A stretch of 64,000 nucleotides of DNA from Carposina sasakii (lineage: Eukaryota; Arthropoda; Insecta; Lepidoptera; Carposinidae): positions 8,494,001-8,558,000 of the forward strand of contig CP053169.1 in NCBI GenBank assembly GCA_014607495.2, read 5' to 3'. The position numbers and the translations under genes are program-made. The notes beneath the pieces were generated by a model, which was not told where the DNA came from, ran no database searches, and worked only from the letters and a program-made list of their open reading frames with translations. Below, piece after piece: positions 12,573-24,655 of the stretch. How positions within the stretch are numbered: the stretch's first letter is position 1; each line of letters begins with the position of its first letter.

Positions 12573-12822
12573 TACATAAGATCACACCTTTATCCCTTAC
12601 GGGGTAGGCAGAGCACCAAGGGCCTATAGAACCACATGGTGCCACTTCTGACCAATTTTGAGGGTTGAGATGTACAAGTTCGGTTAGTAGTGACAGGTGG
12701 TCAGCCCATCGCCTACAAAACACCAAGACCCTCTTATCCCTCTACTGACTTGTACAGTATGCTCGGAAAGAGAGACAGCTGTAGTATTATACGTTTTTTT
12801 TACTCCCAGAACAGCATGGAAG
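12573..12822 (+). repeat. CCTTTATCCCTTACGGGGTA repeat, copy 2
   Basis: Plus-strand copy with the full block order of the family, abutting the Helitron-like element. The junction could mean that the Helitron inserted into, or captured, this repeat. Confidence 0.75.
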
Positions 12823-14103
12823 AACATTTTTATTACATCTATAGAATAGAAGATTTTATTATATGTACCTATTAGATTGGCCCCACTTGCCTTTATTATA
12901 CATACATGTATAATTATACAGTAGTAGCCGGAACTGCAAGATCACGTAGAAGATCCAACTACCACGTATTATCAGTGAAAAGTTGCGATAGTTCATCGCC
13001 TGAAATGAGTTTCTATCTTACGACATGCACGGAGTGAGATACGGCTAATGTACTCGTACCTATAATCTAAAGAAGCCATATGCTAAATGTGACTGTGGGA
13101 TTTCGTTCGTGATCCTGCAGTTGTGGCTACAGAATTTTAGGAACACACTTGTCTGTACTTATGTAAATAGATATCTAGTTGGCTTTTGTAAATTAAACCA
13201 CACAAAGGTATATGCAAATGAAGATTCTTACCGCGTTGTCGAGGTATGTATTGTTTACAACTTTACAACAATCATTCGGTAGTGGACAGGTGTCCTGCGC
13301 GTGAGCAGTGAATTTTAATTATCGTTGTATATCTTGTATTATTTTCTAAATATAATGGGGGTCATACATCAGCTTCGTTGTAAGGTAGGTGCACATCACA
13401 AAATGGTATCTACGAGTGAACCACAAGCACAGAATTACCCGATCTGTGACCACAAGTCACAGAGAGATGAGATCATAGGTTTGTCAGTTTTGTTTTAGGT
13501 TAATTCAGGAACACCCTTCTTATTTCCATGATTTTATTGCTTTGCCATAGACCATAAAGACCAAATTAATCAATTTTGTCATATTTGTCATTTTCATTTT
13601 ACGAAATTTTCAATTTTGTAAATAAACAAATTTATCGATAGTAATTTCACAATTATTTAGACGAAGACACCGGATTATTTTCTTTGGCCTACCTACATGA
13701 GTTGTGTCAAACCCTCCTCACTAAGTGAAGACCTCTCTTGCGCCTATAGCAGAAACTGAAAACGCACTCAGTGGAGACCTTTTATTCCTATAATAGCAGG
13801 AGGGATAAAAATCTTTTAGCTTCCTCTCTTCATCACATTCCTTCATCCCCTCATAAGTATACCCTTGGAATATGCTGACGTCAGGAGTACGAAGAACGCG
13901 GGAGTACCGCTTCATGGTGGTAAATAGGAATTTCATTTGCATACAGTAGCTAGACTTCCTATTGCTTGAGGAGACCAGTTGAGTTGGGAGGCCTGCTCCC
14001 TCCTCCACAATGAGGGTTAGGTTAGGTGTCTTAGAATAGATGACATGCTCCTCGCACGTTAGCTTAGTTAAACGATAAAATGCCTGATCCAACACTCAAC
14101 TTT
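12823..14103. other. Non-coding stretch
   Basis: No gene that I can support. An open minus-strand frame at 13721-14095 (124 codons) has no recognisable domain and is noted among rejected items. Confidence 0.45.
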
Positions 14104-14335
14104 AATATGATGATCTCCGACCGTATTTCGGCCAAGGCGATCAATCTCTACGGAGATTGGCCAGGTATGCAGGAAAGACGCGGTCAGGCGCAGGACCAAC
14201 GGATTTACGTGCTTTCCGAGGCACGAGCTAAGTGATAATTTTACAACATTAAAATCTGTACATGAAATAAATTCATTGGTACAAGCCCGTGACTGGGATC
14301 GAACTTACGCCTCCCGCTTGGAAGGAAATTATAAT
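14104..14335 (-). mobile_element. tRNA-derived SINE, truncated copy
   Basis: Matches the fuller SINE at 59225-59562 through CGACCGTATTTCGGCCAAGG, TTTACGTGCTTTCCGAGGCA and GATCGAACTTACGCCTCC. It lacks the box A end of the tRNA-like head and about 100 internal bases. Confidence 0.75.
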
Positions 14336-14525
14336 GCGAAAGTAGCGCTAAAACTACTGAACAGATTTAAACTATAGGTAGGTATTTGGCACAGAGATCG
14401 TTTAGGACCTGAGGAAGGACATAGATAGTCTACTTTATTATCCCGGGAAAATATTTTTATCTCGGTAAATTTCGACATATTGTTTTTCCTGCAGTCCACA
14501 CGAACTGAGTATTTAGTATAGTATA
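14336..14525 (-). mobile_element. Helitron-like fragment
   Basis: Contains TTATTATCCCGGGAAAATA, and TGCAGTCCACACGAACTGAG close to the right edge, as in the other Helitron-like copies in reverse. The CTAG terminus is lost. Confidence 0.5.
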
Positions 14526-15168
14526 ATAAATATGTATAAAAATACCCATTTAACAATTCAAGCATTAAACCCATTTACCCATTAAATCTTTCTTGTAAAT
14601 TAACTATCTATATTAGGTACTGTTTGGTAATAAACCGCCTTAGTTGTAAAAGTTTTTGATACTTGGGTACATTCTCTGTTTCTATAGGTAGCTCGTTATC
14701 ATTCATGGTTATCATCAGCACTAATCAATATTGCAAATGACATTTTTACGAGACCACTTAGATAAAGATAAGGTTCCATTATTATCAGTTGCAGTTTTAA
14801 AGTGCTCCTTGCAAAGGCTGAAAGCTTGTTTTAATTATTTTAAATAAATTATGGAGAAATTCATTAATGTATGTACTTATAGGTCAAAGTATTTTTTTGC
14901 ATTATGATACAATTATTATTTTAATATATAAATTTATTGTACATGTGTAAAATACGTCTAATATTATGAATATTTCAAAGAGCGTTAATTGTTATACTTC
15001 CGGTATTAGGGATTACCGGAAGTAGCGTTTTAAAGGCAACTTTTTAAAATAACTTTGGTACATAACTAAGTTAATTAAACTATTTCATTTAATTGAATAG
15101 AAGAAGAAGAATATTATCTCTTACCAATTTACATAAATAACGACATAATTGTTTTGTTATTGTTTCAG

Positions 15169-16267
15169 ATCGAGGAGGTTATGCAGCACAAGGCGCCATC
15201 GGCGCCTAGTCACTACAAACTGTATGTATTAGAATTATATAATATTATTTTCAACACGCATATTTGTCTTGATTTGAGACATTTCCAATGTTTTGGTTAT
15301 TTTTCTGAACTGTATCCACTTGATCCACTTACGTATATGAGGTGCCATCTAGACATGATTCATCGTACTATAACGTATTCAACTAACGACATAGATGGCG
15401 TTGCTGCATATCATAATATACGGTATTTTCGTCAAAGCTCTCGCCGGGGATATAGCTCAGTGGTAGAGCATTCGACTGCAGATCGAGAGGTCCCCGGTTC
15501 AAACCCGGGTGTCCCCTAGATTTTTTTTTTTTTGCAGTGTCATAATTTTTATATCTTTTACAGACAACCCAACCATACTTCAGTCAACTCGGTGAAAAGG
15601 AGCGGGGGGTTATCAGCTAATTTCTTTAAAGACACATTTAGCTCTCGCAGAAAAGCGGTACCAGCCGCTTTATCTTACACAGTCGAACACACTTCCACAA
15701 TAGGTAGTGCAGAGACAAAGCCTGTAACTAGAACCAGACCTAGAACAGGTAATTTATAAATGCATTCTGTATTATCTAATCTACTAAGTCAAAGATTATT
15801 AGGAACATAAAAATTTTCATTTTACATAAGTACACCAAAAGAGCCCAAATAGAAACTTGTAAATCCTTTGATTTTCTTTTAGCTGCAACATCTCAACCAG
15901 AACCACCAAAGCCTAGAAGAGGTCTTGACCGAGGAAAACCTGTTAAATCGACAGCTAAACCGTTGATCGAACCTGAAAAACCGAACAGAAACAAGCATCT
16001 ACCAGATTCCAGTGGCACAAGAGAACTGGTTAAAAAGCAACAGGATCTAAAGAGCCCTAGAGTAGTATTACAAATAGTAAAAAAATCTTCAGCTGCTGCC
16101 TGTTCACCGGTGAAGGAACCTGATAGTGTTTCGCAGCCGCCATCTTTAAAAAATAAGCTCGGTGAAAAATCTAAATTGAAATTGACTAAGAATATCAATA
16201 ATAATGACGTTTGGACTTATGAAAATGATAGAAAAGTGGATAAAAAGTTGTCCATTGTCACAATAAG
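15169..16267 (+). CDS. Three spliced exons of a basic serine-rich N-terminus, possibly alternative 5' part of cytospin
   Basis: Exons 15169-15221, 15564-15748 and 15883-16267 join in frame (phases 2, 1, 2 at their ends). All have good signals: acceptors TTGTTTCAG, TTTTACAG and TTTCTTTTAG, donors GTATGT, GTAATT and GTAAGT. The first ATG in frame is 15181, which gives about 204 residues before the last donor. The product is basic, rich in Ser, Pro and Lys, with a CH-free, probably disordered character and no domain I recognise. The only downstream plus-strand gene is the cytospin at 27884-45038, so this may be its alternative N-terminus. The phase-2 end does not fit cytospin exon 2 but would fit the exon at 30812, or an exon I did not find. 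A separate gene remains possible. Confidence 0.55.
15446..15517 (+). tRNA. tRNA-Cys (GCA)
   Basis: A full cloverleaf of 72 bases. The acceptor stem GGGGATA pairs with TGTCCCC, the D arm has GCTC/GAGC, the anticodon loop is CTGCAGA with anticodon GCA, the T arm is CCCGG/CCGGG with TTCAAAC, and the discriminator base is T. Box A (TAGCTCAGTGGTAGAGCA) and box B (GGTTCAAAC) are intact, and a 13-T run follows. It lies in the same-strand intron between coding exons 15169-15221 and 15564-15748. It is a much cleaner tRNA than the degenerate tRNA-like repeats elsewhere in the window. Confidence 0.95.
15521..15533 (+). terminator. RNA polymerase III terminator of tRNA-Cys
   Basis: Thirteen consecutive T residues start four bases after the tRNA 3' end. 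They lie about 30 bases before the acceptor at 15564, so the run belongs to the same intron tail. Confidence 0.85.
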
Positions 16268-17319
16268 GTAAGTTAATTAATTTTTTTCTCTGTTTCGTTT
16301 ATTTACGAAACATAAAACATGGAGCCAAGTTACTAATCGAGTATGTTTGTTTTAACTTTAAATTTTCGCGGTTTAACTTAGCTTTTAATAATAGATAGAA
16401 TACGTGGTTAGATGTAAAGAGACAATTCACTTAACCTCAAATATACTCCTATTCTGAACGAAGTAGAGTCTAATTTGCAGTGTAATAAAACATTGTGAGA
16501 TAGCTGCATTGAGTCACGCATGTGACGAATGAACTTCAATTATGCCTGCTTTTCTGTCCTTGTCTTGCACATTAGCTGTCGTATTTGATTTGAACTCGTT
16601 ATGTAGTGCTATTTCTTTCACGACTTCGAAATGTTTACTAGCCGTTATTATCCGACCAAATAACAAACTCGTTTGGGCTTTACGGGACGTTTGAATACTA
16701 TAATACTTTTCGATTTGTTTGCGCAATAGAAAGAAATGCAAGACCAGGCTTTTCACAGTTGGTTGGTTGATGAAATTAGGGACGGGGCACGGCGAGTTTG
16801 TTTGCTTCTTTAAGCCACGGTTGACGTCCGGTCGTCGCCGGGCTCCGGGGTGCTTTCTTTACCAACTTTTTTGTTTTGTAAAGTGTTAAAACGTCGGTGC
16901 AATAGTTAAAAATGGTGTGTGAATGTTTTGTGTGGTTATGGATAGGGAATAAAGTGATCGGAATTCGAAAATTTTAATTTGTTTTTATAACATGAGGCAC
17001 TTGCATTGCCGTCTTGCAGCCAGATGTGACGTGAAACAAAAAATTGGGATTAGAGCAGCCACTTATTAGAGCCACTAGATTCCTGATAGTATCTTATATC
17101 TAGTCAGGCATGTAGAAACTGACTAATCTATGTGTATTAAGCTGCCGTTGAAATTCGTGGATGTTTAACGCATGTCAAATGAGATTGTGAAAGTTGACAC
17201 AATTTAACGGAACGTTTTGAAATAAAGAGGGGTCTATTCTAGTACTGAGAACTAGGTAGGTATGTAAGAATAGGTATTTCATTGTATCAGGCGTCACTAT
17301 TGGGAAGTTCAAATCTCTA
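16268..17319. other. Non-coding stretch with a GC-richer patch
   Basis: No gene. The patch 16780-16900 is GC-richer than its surroundings (contains GTCGTCGCCGGGCTCCGG) and could be an alternative promoter or first exon; no other evidence supports this. Confidence 0.35.
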
Positions 17320-17875
17320 TTGAGGGGTCGCCCACCACCGGGCCCTATACCCTCCGCTGACCCTCGGATCTGCCGACTCATGATCACGAACACAAGACAA
17401 TACAGTCGTAACGAGAAGCCAGATCCAAGCACCTAGCATGCAACCATAAATACATAGCTGCTAATCCGAAAACCAATTAAAAAATCGACATAAATGTTTC
17501 GCCAACACCCGTGGTATCATCAGGATTAATTTATCCATAATAATTAGTTCTATTTCTACCGAACTAACTATGTAACAACTAAAACCAATGTATTGCAAAT
17601 CATTTTTATACCCTTCAAAATATAAAAATGATTAATACCTACATAGTTTTAGTTGTTAGAAATTATTGGTTCGGTAAAATTATTATAGATAACATGGAAA
17701 TATCCTGATGAAAAACATATGTCGAAATTTTAATTGGTTTTCGAATTAGCAGCTATGTATTTATGTATTATTGCTTGGATCTGGCTTCTCGTTACGACTG
17801 TAGTGTCTTGTGTTCGTGATCATTCGGCATCCGAGGGTAATGTACCCGGTACCCCTCTAGAGATGTAAGAATAGG
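17320..17875. mobile_element. Large fold-back element (~550 bp palindrome)
   Basis: The left arm (ACCCTCCGCTGACCCTCGGA, GATCACGAACACAAGACA, GAGAAGCCAGATCCAAGCA, ATACATAGCTGCTAATCCG) is mirrored on the right by GAATTAGCAGCTATGTAT, TTGGATCTGGCTTCTCGTT, TGTCTTGTGTTCGTGATCA and ATCCGAGGGTA. The centre is near 17618, where ATCATTTTTATA faces TATAAAAATGAT. Fragments of the arm occur near 30035-30175 and 46083-46127. Confidence 0.75.
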
Positions 17876-19796
17876 TACGTAGATGTTATTGACATAAAGG
17901 ATTTAGCTGAGACAATACGGCAGACAAATAGAGGTACCAAGTACCAACTGCTAGTTATTATACCTACTAGGTCACCTATACACCTACCAAGTAGGCATGT
18001 ACCACTATGTCATTATCATTAATGATGTGTTGACATGTAGACACGTAGGTACAATATCTATCTAGTTATTTAAATCAAGTTACGTCTTCTCTTCATGAAA
18101 AAATACCAACATAAGTACTTCAGTAACAAAACAGCCTCCCACCCACGTCACTGGGTAAATTATTTTCTTCTAATATAGGTAGATCCGTGACCTCTGCCTA
18201 CCCCTCCGGGAAAGAGGCGTGATTTTCAGGTATGTATTATAGGTACATTTGACCTAAGTTAGGGCATGGCCCGAAGTACCAAAAGAATACCAATTTCATT
18301 TACCCGGTTAATGGTTCCGTTTCTGGGAATTTTGGATACATAACAAAATGTATAAGAAACTACCATCCTCTTCTCTAAGTAGGTAGGTACTACCCTCTTT
18401 TCAGAATACACAAAAGACAACTAATAATTACGCAAATACGAACGTGATCTTGATGTAATGATAATCTTTATTTCGTTTTTATAATTTCCTGTATTTTATC
18501 TATATCCAACTATAAATAAACCTAGCCTAACCAACAATGCTTTGGTTTTCAACAGGCACCTAATCTCTTTAACATGGGTTTTCTGACAGGGTAAACTTGG
18601 TCTAACAGCTTGGTTTGACCTTGACGAGACCGTATAATCATTTAGATGACCTTGCAATTTAATCATTTCATAATAGCGAGACCTAACGTAGGTTACGTTT
18701 GTCAACATTCATCACTGCCCTTGATTCATCAGGTCAGATAAATGCTTTAACCCTGCTCCCTGGATGCACCACTGTGTCTGTATTACTTGATGTTGTCTCC
18801 ATTACGCAATTTCTATTCAATTCGACCCAAAATTTTATTATTCTCTATCTTTTGCCCTTCATTTTTCCATAGAAGTAGTTGTTACCATCCTTTACCTAAG
18901 GAACTACTCATTCCTATGGTTATGAACCATATTAGGAGCATGCATGGCCATCGCGCCATTATCAAAAACTATATGTTTTCAGTTGTATATTGGTGTTCAT
19001 ACATTAATATTTGTTCCATTTATGAAGTGCCGGAAGTATCTATTTATTATTGATATTCCAAAGGAAGTTCCGAATTCTATTTGTACAGAACTGTACTGAT
19101 TAATCGTAGGCGTCCTTAGGTTGGGCAGTCGGAAGATGAGCCGTTTAAGATTCTAAATGATGGACCTTGAAATGCAGCATAAATGACCAGCCATTATGAC
19201 CTTCCTTTGAAGTAGGTTGGAGTATCTACGAGCATAATTTTAACAAAGAAAAGTGAAAAATGAGAAGAAGAAGTGAGAGATAAAGGATCAGTTGCCATTC
19301 CAAACGAAAAGTAATGATCACTGAATAATAGTAGAATGAGTTAAAAGAAAAAGAGATCAAGTAACTGAAGAGGTGTTAAAATCAGTGTGTGACTCCCATG
19401 AATTACCATAACGCAAATTCCGTAAGTATTAGGTACATAATTTGATGAGATTATGTAAAAATGGATATTCTTATCTATCAAACGAGATAATATCAGTCTG
19501 GGAGATAAACTTACGTGATTGATGGATAAAAGCAAAGTCATGAAAACATTACTGCGATCAATGACTTGATGACGTTACTTGAGGCACCTATGCAATTACA
19601 TATTTTAAGTAAACGAGACGTGTTAGAAGATTTTTTTATTGGTTCATTTACACATCGACAACAAAGAAACTTCATTCGTTACTGATTAATAAGGGAAAGT
19701 GTATAGATAAATGAAATAAATAAGTAAACCTAATTTGAGATCCCAAATTGAATGGAAAATTCTATGGTATACTTACATACTAAACATGATAGTTAT
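17876..19796. other. Non-coding stretch
   Basis: No gene. A short fragment at 18180-18240 with CCCCTCCGGGAAAGAGGCGTG is related to the repeats at 43660 and 57670. Confidence 0.4.
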
Positions 19797-20057
19797 ATAC
19801 ATACATATAATCACGTCCTTTATCCCTTACGGGGTAGGCAGAGCACCAAGGGCCAATAGAACCACATGGTGCCACTTCTGACCAATTTTGAGGGTAATAG
19901 TTGAGATGTACAAGTTCGGTTAGTAGTGACAGATGGTCAGCCCATCGCCTACAAAACACCAAGAACCCTCTTGTCCCTCTACTGACTCGTACAGTATGCC
20001 CGGGAAGAGAAGCAGCTGTAGTATTATACTTTTTTCATTCCCAGAGCAGAATAGAAG
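19797..20057 (+). repeat. CCTTTATCCCTTACGGGGTA repeat, copy 3
   Basis: Full-order plus-strand copy of the family, including GAACCACATGGTGCCACTTC and TACAGTATGCCCGGGAAGAG. Confidence 0.75.
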
Positions 20058-21133
20058 AAAACATGATAGTTAATTTAGGAAAAAATCCCGACTGCTTAAA
20101 AATTTGGCCTAGTGAGACTCTCACGGTTAAACAAATCTAATGATACCTTTGAAGCTCAAATGCGATAAACCGTTTAGGCTCTAGTTAGAGCGTGCAAAGA
20201 AATATGACATACATATTCTTCCTGGCGCATTCGGGTAATAAACTTAAAAATAAATGACTGGGTATATCGCATGTGCTTGAAACATACAAAAACTGACACA
20301 TTACAGTGTGTTATTGCTACAGCTGCTCTATTTGCACAAGTTGTTTCGAAAGAAACCATTGTTGTCGTATTGTTAAGTATAATGGAAATAGTCTCTGGAG
20401 TATGTGTTGTTGAGATTTAGGTTTTAAGATTATGTAATTTAATTTCTAAGCAAATTTTAATTAGGATCTCTACACATTAGTAGGTACATATATCCAATGA
20501 TGAGTAAGGAAGAAGCTATTACAAAAATCGATAAAAAAAGTTTGCAGTCATATTGAAATAGTGTTGAATTATTTCCATAAAATAACAAACTCAGTCCTAG
20601 CCTATAACTGTGCGTCACCTTTGTCCAATAAGCTGTATTGGATAACGTTTATTTGTCCAAGTGTTTGTCGAAGGATGCTTTTACATGACTACAAGGTTAG
20701 GCATAACACCTTTTAACACTGAAAATAAATTTTGTTTTTAATGATAATTTTGACTCTCATATGTTGTATATTTGGAAATAAATCATGCTGTAAGAATATC
20801 AGACTGGCTGTTTCTGGAGGTAGATCTGTGATTGGTTACAGGAAAACAAGAGTCAAGCTTGGTAAAAGATCAGCCAACAGAATAGAATTCCAAATAATAC
20901 TCCAAAGGAGCATAGAACTATAGCAACCTATAGAAGACCCTTCATTTGTACATGATGAAATTAGAAGACTAGAGTCGTAACTAAAGTTCCCACGAGTAAA
21001 ATTCCAAGACTTTATTATTTGTGCGAATGCGTCATTTACCTAAATTATTGGTTTAATTAAACTGTTCATGACTTTAGAACCAATATGTCTGCATTCTGTG
21101 ATTCATTGCCTACCTATTTATTGCAGTTAGTTC
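20058..21133. other. Non-coding stretch
   Basis: No gene or repeat copy recognised. Confidence 0.4.
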
Positions 21134-21364
21134 TATATCCGAAATATTCATTTAAGTACCTGTGTCTGGTTTCCACGCTGCGTTCATAAATGCACATTGA
21201 CAAGCAAGATTCACGAGAAATAATTAATATCCGTCTATGAAGCATAAACACTGGACACTATAAATTTTCAAGAATTCTTACCCAATATCTTACTTTATTT
21301 GATGTATAGAGTACGTACCCTTCGAATACGAAAAAGCACCCTGTATATCCGAAATATTCATTTA
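21134..21364 (+). mobile_element. Deleted ACAGGGTG element between 22-bp direct repeats
   Basis: Positions 21156-21342 hold short blocks of the ACAGGGTG element in the normal order with several internal deletions. The copy is flanked on both sides by an identical 22-bp direct repeat (21134-21155 and 21343-21364) that contains ATCCGAAATATTCATTTAA. Confidence 0.7.
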
Positions 21365-21659
21365 AATATGTACGCTTAGTTAAGTAAATGGGTGGACGTA
21401 CCCTACCTTTAAAGGCTTCCTACAAGATTTTCAAACGCGAGCATCGTCTGTTACTTTAGACATCATTAGAATCGAGATGTTATCGTCCACATCCTCCTAA
21501 GTAAGCATAAAATAATAGGTTCATTATTTATTGTTCCATCGCACTACCATAAGACTCGCACACAGATGGTATTGTGCAGTAAAACAATTGATGTACTCGT
21601 AGGCACCTACACAGTGCGTGTGGTTGGCGCCCAATCGGCGTGACTTTAGCCAGCGACTC

Positions 21660-21936
21660 GATAGCGTTCCCCATATATACGAAGTCACGTGTGGCGATGG
21701 ACTCCTAAACTGTTTTAATTTAAATTGGCAAAGCACATAGAGATAGGATAGCTTAGATCTTTAATTATAGTCGCAATTACAAATTGTCTAAAATTGACAG
21801 TTACAATTATCTGTTAACTGCTAACAGATGTCGATACTTTTCGCTGGATTGAGTAAGTAATCAATAGATGGCATTTGAAGGTGTCATATAAGCTACAATT
21901 CAATTTCCACGCGGACGAAGTCGCGGGCGTCCACTA
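21660..21936 (+). mobile_element. Helitron-like element, second subtype
   Basis: Ends CGCGGGCGTCCACTAG at 21936. The body (GATGGACTCCTAAAC, AGATAGGATAGCTTAGAT, GAGTAAGTAATCAATAGATG) is the reverse complement of 49395-49690. The two define a subtype that shares the terminus but not the interior of the copy at 12243. Confidence 0.65.
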
Positions 21937-23866
21937 GTATATTATATTTACGAAGGTGTGGCATTCTTTTACAAAACATAGTGCCACTTACTTGAAAACA
22001 TTAACATGCTGAAGCGTTGCTTCATTTGAAGGGATATTGTCGAGCTTGTTGAGATTTTGATAAAGCATGAACGTTTGATATAAAGTTCTGTGTTTAGTAG
22101 TTTAATGTTTGGAGAATAATGTAATTTCTTTGTTCAGATCCAAACTCACGTTAGTTTGCTTGGTAATCTATTAATCAGATAGTTTTCTACACATTAAGCA
22201 CGTTATTCTCCTATGTCTGTCTACATAAACAGCTGTTCTTAAAGTGATTTGCTAAATTCCTCAAACAGGTTTAAGAGAAAGCAATCTCCAATCTGACCAT
22301 CTACTTATCTGTTAATTTATGTTACCTACTCTTAAGTTGGCCTTTCGCTCATGTTAGGTAATAGTTCGATTTCGACCTGTCTCTCAAATATCTAGAGTAG
22401 ACAATAGTCTTGAGATCTCATCTTAGTTCTGCACTTTGCACTTTCTAATGAAAGTAAAATGTATTATTCGGAAACTAAGCGAATTCGAAATAGTGTGCGC
22501 GTTAGTTTTGACCTAATTCCGCGAGGATTTAAGTTTAGGAGGGATATTATAAGAAATTTTGCCGTGGAATCTCTTATCTGATCCTGCAGGTTTAGGTGTA
22601 AATAACATTAGTTAGAATATGAAATTAGACGCTCAGCTCTAGATGTTTTCTCTGAAAAACTGCGACCTCCCAAAATGTTCATCAAAAGCAACATGGCATT
22701 TGTAAGAATGCATATTTTTCCTTGGTTTCCGCTTGTTCAAAGGTTTAGAGCCACACCTACAAAGGCGTATTGTGCACGATATAAAGTGGCGATTTGAAAC
22801 TGGCTTCCACTACCATTGCGGGAGCCGGTCGGCCTCCGCGGCCACGGTTGGTCATTCAACCCGGTCTAGTGACTTTAATATTGATAAAAACAAACCTAGA
22901 CTTATTAGGAAATTGAGAAGTTCTCACATTGGAATTGCTGATTGATTTAGGTATGTATTTCGAAATTATATTGGTTGGATTTATCTTTTCAAAATTTCTC
23001 TTGATTCTAGTGAAACAAGGAGTCCCGAATATTGTTATTGTCCTTTTAAATTGGAAAAGCCCTGGGCTTCCTTTACTAAGCAACAATATTTAATAAGAGT
23101 TAAGACAAGTTGTTCCTAAAATAGTTAACCTTCATGCTTCAAGGCAACTATAAATAAATAAATGGGGGTAGTTTTTATAGTTCACAAAAAGCAAGTTTCT
23201 TTATTGTAAGTACGTACCTATCTTTTTGCACACACCATGGCGATTAGCAGAACATTGTGTGACTGATTTATGAGAACGAAGATGATGGAAAAAAGACTGA
23301 GAAACACTATCTTTCTAGCTGGATTTTTGTATATGCGCCTTGTTTGTCCATGGTTTCTAATATTAAGCAGTTTGCACTTGGTAAAGTCGGTCTTATGGAA
23401 CTACGCATGATTTCAGAAGTACCATTTTTTATATGCGGTGACACAGAAAATGTGTAGTAACTAACATCATCAAAGAGACTATAAGTACGGTCATAGAGGA
23501 ATATTATTCCTCTATGGTACGGTGAAGCATATACCTGACAGTGGCAGTCAGCCCTGAGTCAGCCGACAATCCGTCGACGGAAGTTTACCATAAGAGTGTG
23601 GTTGCATCACAACGTGATGCTACTAAATATTCTACTGCATTTATATGCGTATAAATTACCTGCGAATAGCTATGACTTGCTATTGTATCTTACTGTCTGC
23701 ATATGTATACTTTTATCTTAAGAGCACTAAATAATAATTAAGTTGTCTATATAGTAGGTACGTCAATAGGAATTCCGTTGCTTTCTACAGAAAAAAACGT
23801 CTAGGACTGTTCTTGGTCCAAGTAAGGGATTTGGTATCATGGTCCAAGTATACTCTGCAGGCCTAT
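21937..23866. other. Non-coding stretch
   Basis: No gene supported. A 25-base perfect palindrome centred near 23509 (CATAGAGGAATA mirrored around one base) is the only structure I can point to. Confidence 0.4.
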
Positions 23867-24047
23867 TGGCTATCTTTTTTGACAGTCCATAGTGATCATT
23901 ACTCAATTGAAACTCAACAACTGGAAGTGGCATAATGCCTTATCTGAAGAAAGTTTTGGCAACACACACATACATGTCACTTCCAGTTCAATAAGTTTCA
24001 ATGAGTGATCATGACTATGAACTGTCAAAAAAGATAGCCAATACAGG
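23867..24047. repeat. Inverted repeat with ~62-bp arms
   Basis: The left arm begins ATTGGCTATCTTTTTTGACA and the right arm ends TGTCAAAAAAGATAGCCAAT. The arms also share GTGATCAT, TTGAAACT and AACTGGAAGTG, with a ~55-base spacer. It is most likely a fold-back transposon remnant; a hairpin RNA precursor is a less likely alternative. Confidence 0.7.
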
Positions 24048-24448
24048 GACTGATCTTAATTAAACTGAGACTAGGCAAATACATTTTATTAATACCTAAG
24101 TATTCGTAACCCGGACTAAAGTTACTCTGGTCGGGTTTACTCCACTTTTATCAATCAACAACACTGTAAAGTAACTAATGTTAAATATTGTATTTACTAA
24201 ATTTAACTATGATCAGCAGATGTTTAATTACACAACAGATGAACAAAAACGTAAAAAAAACTATAATATTTGAACAAAATGCAACTTTCGAGTAGCATCA
24301 TTTCATTCACAATTCAATAACAAAACAACACTTACCCACTGTCTATTTGGTTATAAAATAAAAAAGGAGTAAAATGCCGGTCGATATTAGGGGTGTCAAC
24401 CTATCAAAAATAGAAACAAAAAGAGCTCTTGTGAAGATAAATATTATA

Positions 24449-24655
24449 AGATAGTGGACTGCAGAAAAAATAAAATGTTGATATTATCCGGGATAAAAAC
24501 ATTTTCCCGGGATAAAAATTTCCCGGGGTAGCCTATTAAGTTAAGTGGGACCTGTCACAACATATTCCTGAAAACTGCATCGAAATCGGTTTAGCCGTTT
24601 CTGAGATTAGAGTGCACAAACATCGATCCGTTACAATTTTGTTATATGTATAGAA
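24449..24655 (-). mobile_element. Helitron-like fragment
   Basis: Shares TTATCCGGGATAAAAACATT, AAGTGGGACCTGTCACAA and GCATCGAAATCGGTTTAGCC with the copy at 12243-12572, but the CTAG terminus is missing on the left. Confidence 0.6.

Noticed and set aside
13721..14095. 124-codon minus-strand frame as a gene
   Set aside because: No start context, splice signals or recognisable domain. It is probably a chance or retroelement-derived frame.
20732..20923. 63-codon plus-strand frame
   Set aside because: No domain, no splice or promoter support, AT-rich context.
22733..22945. 70-codon plus-strand frame as a missing cytospin exon
   Set aside because: No acceptor or donor gives the required phase, and the composition does not resemble the cytospin coiled coil.
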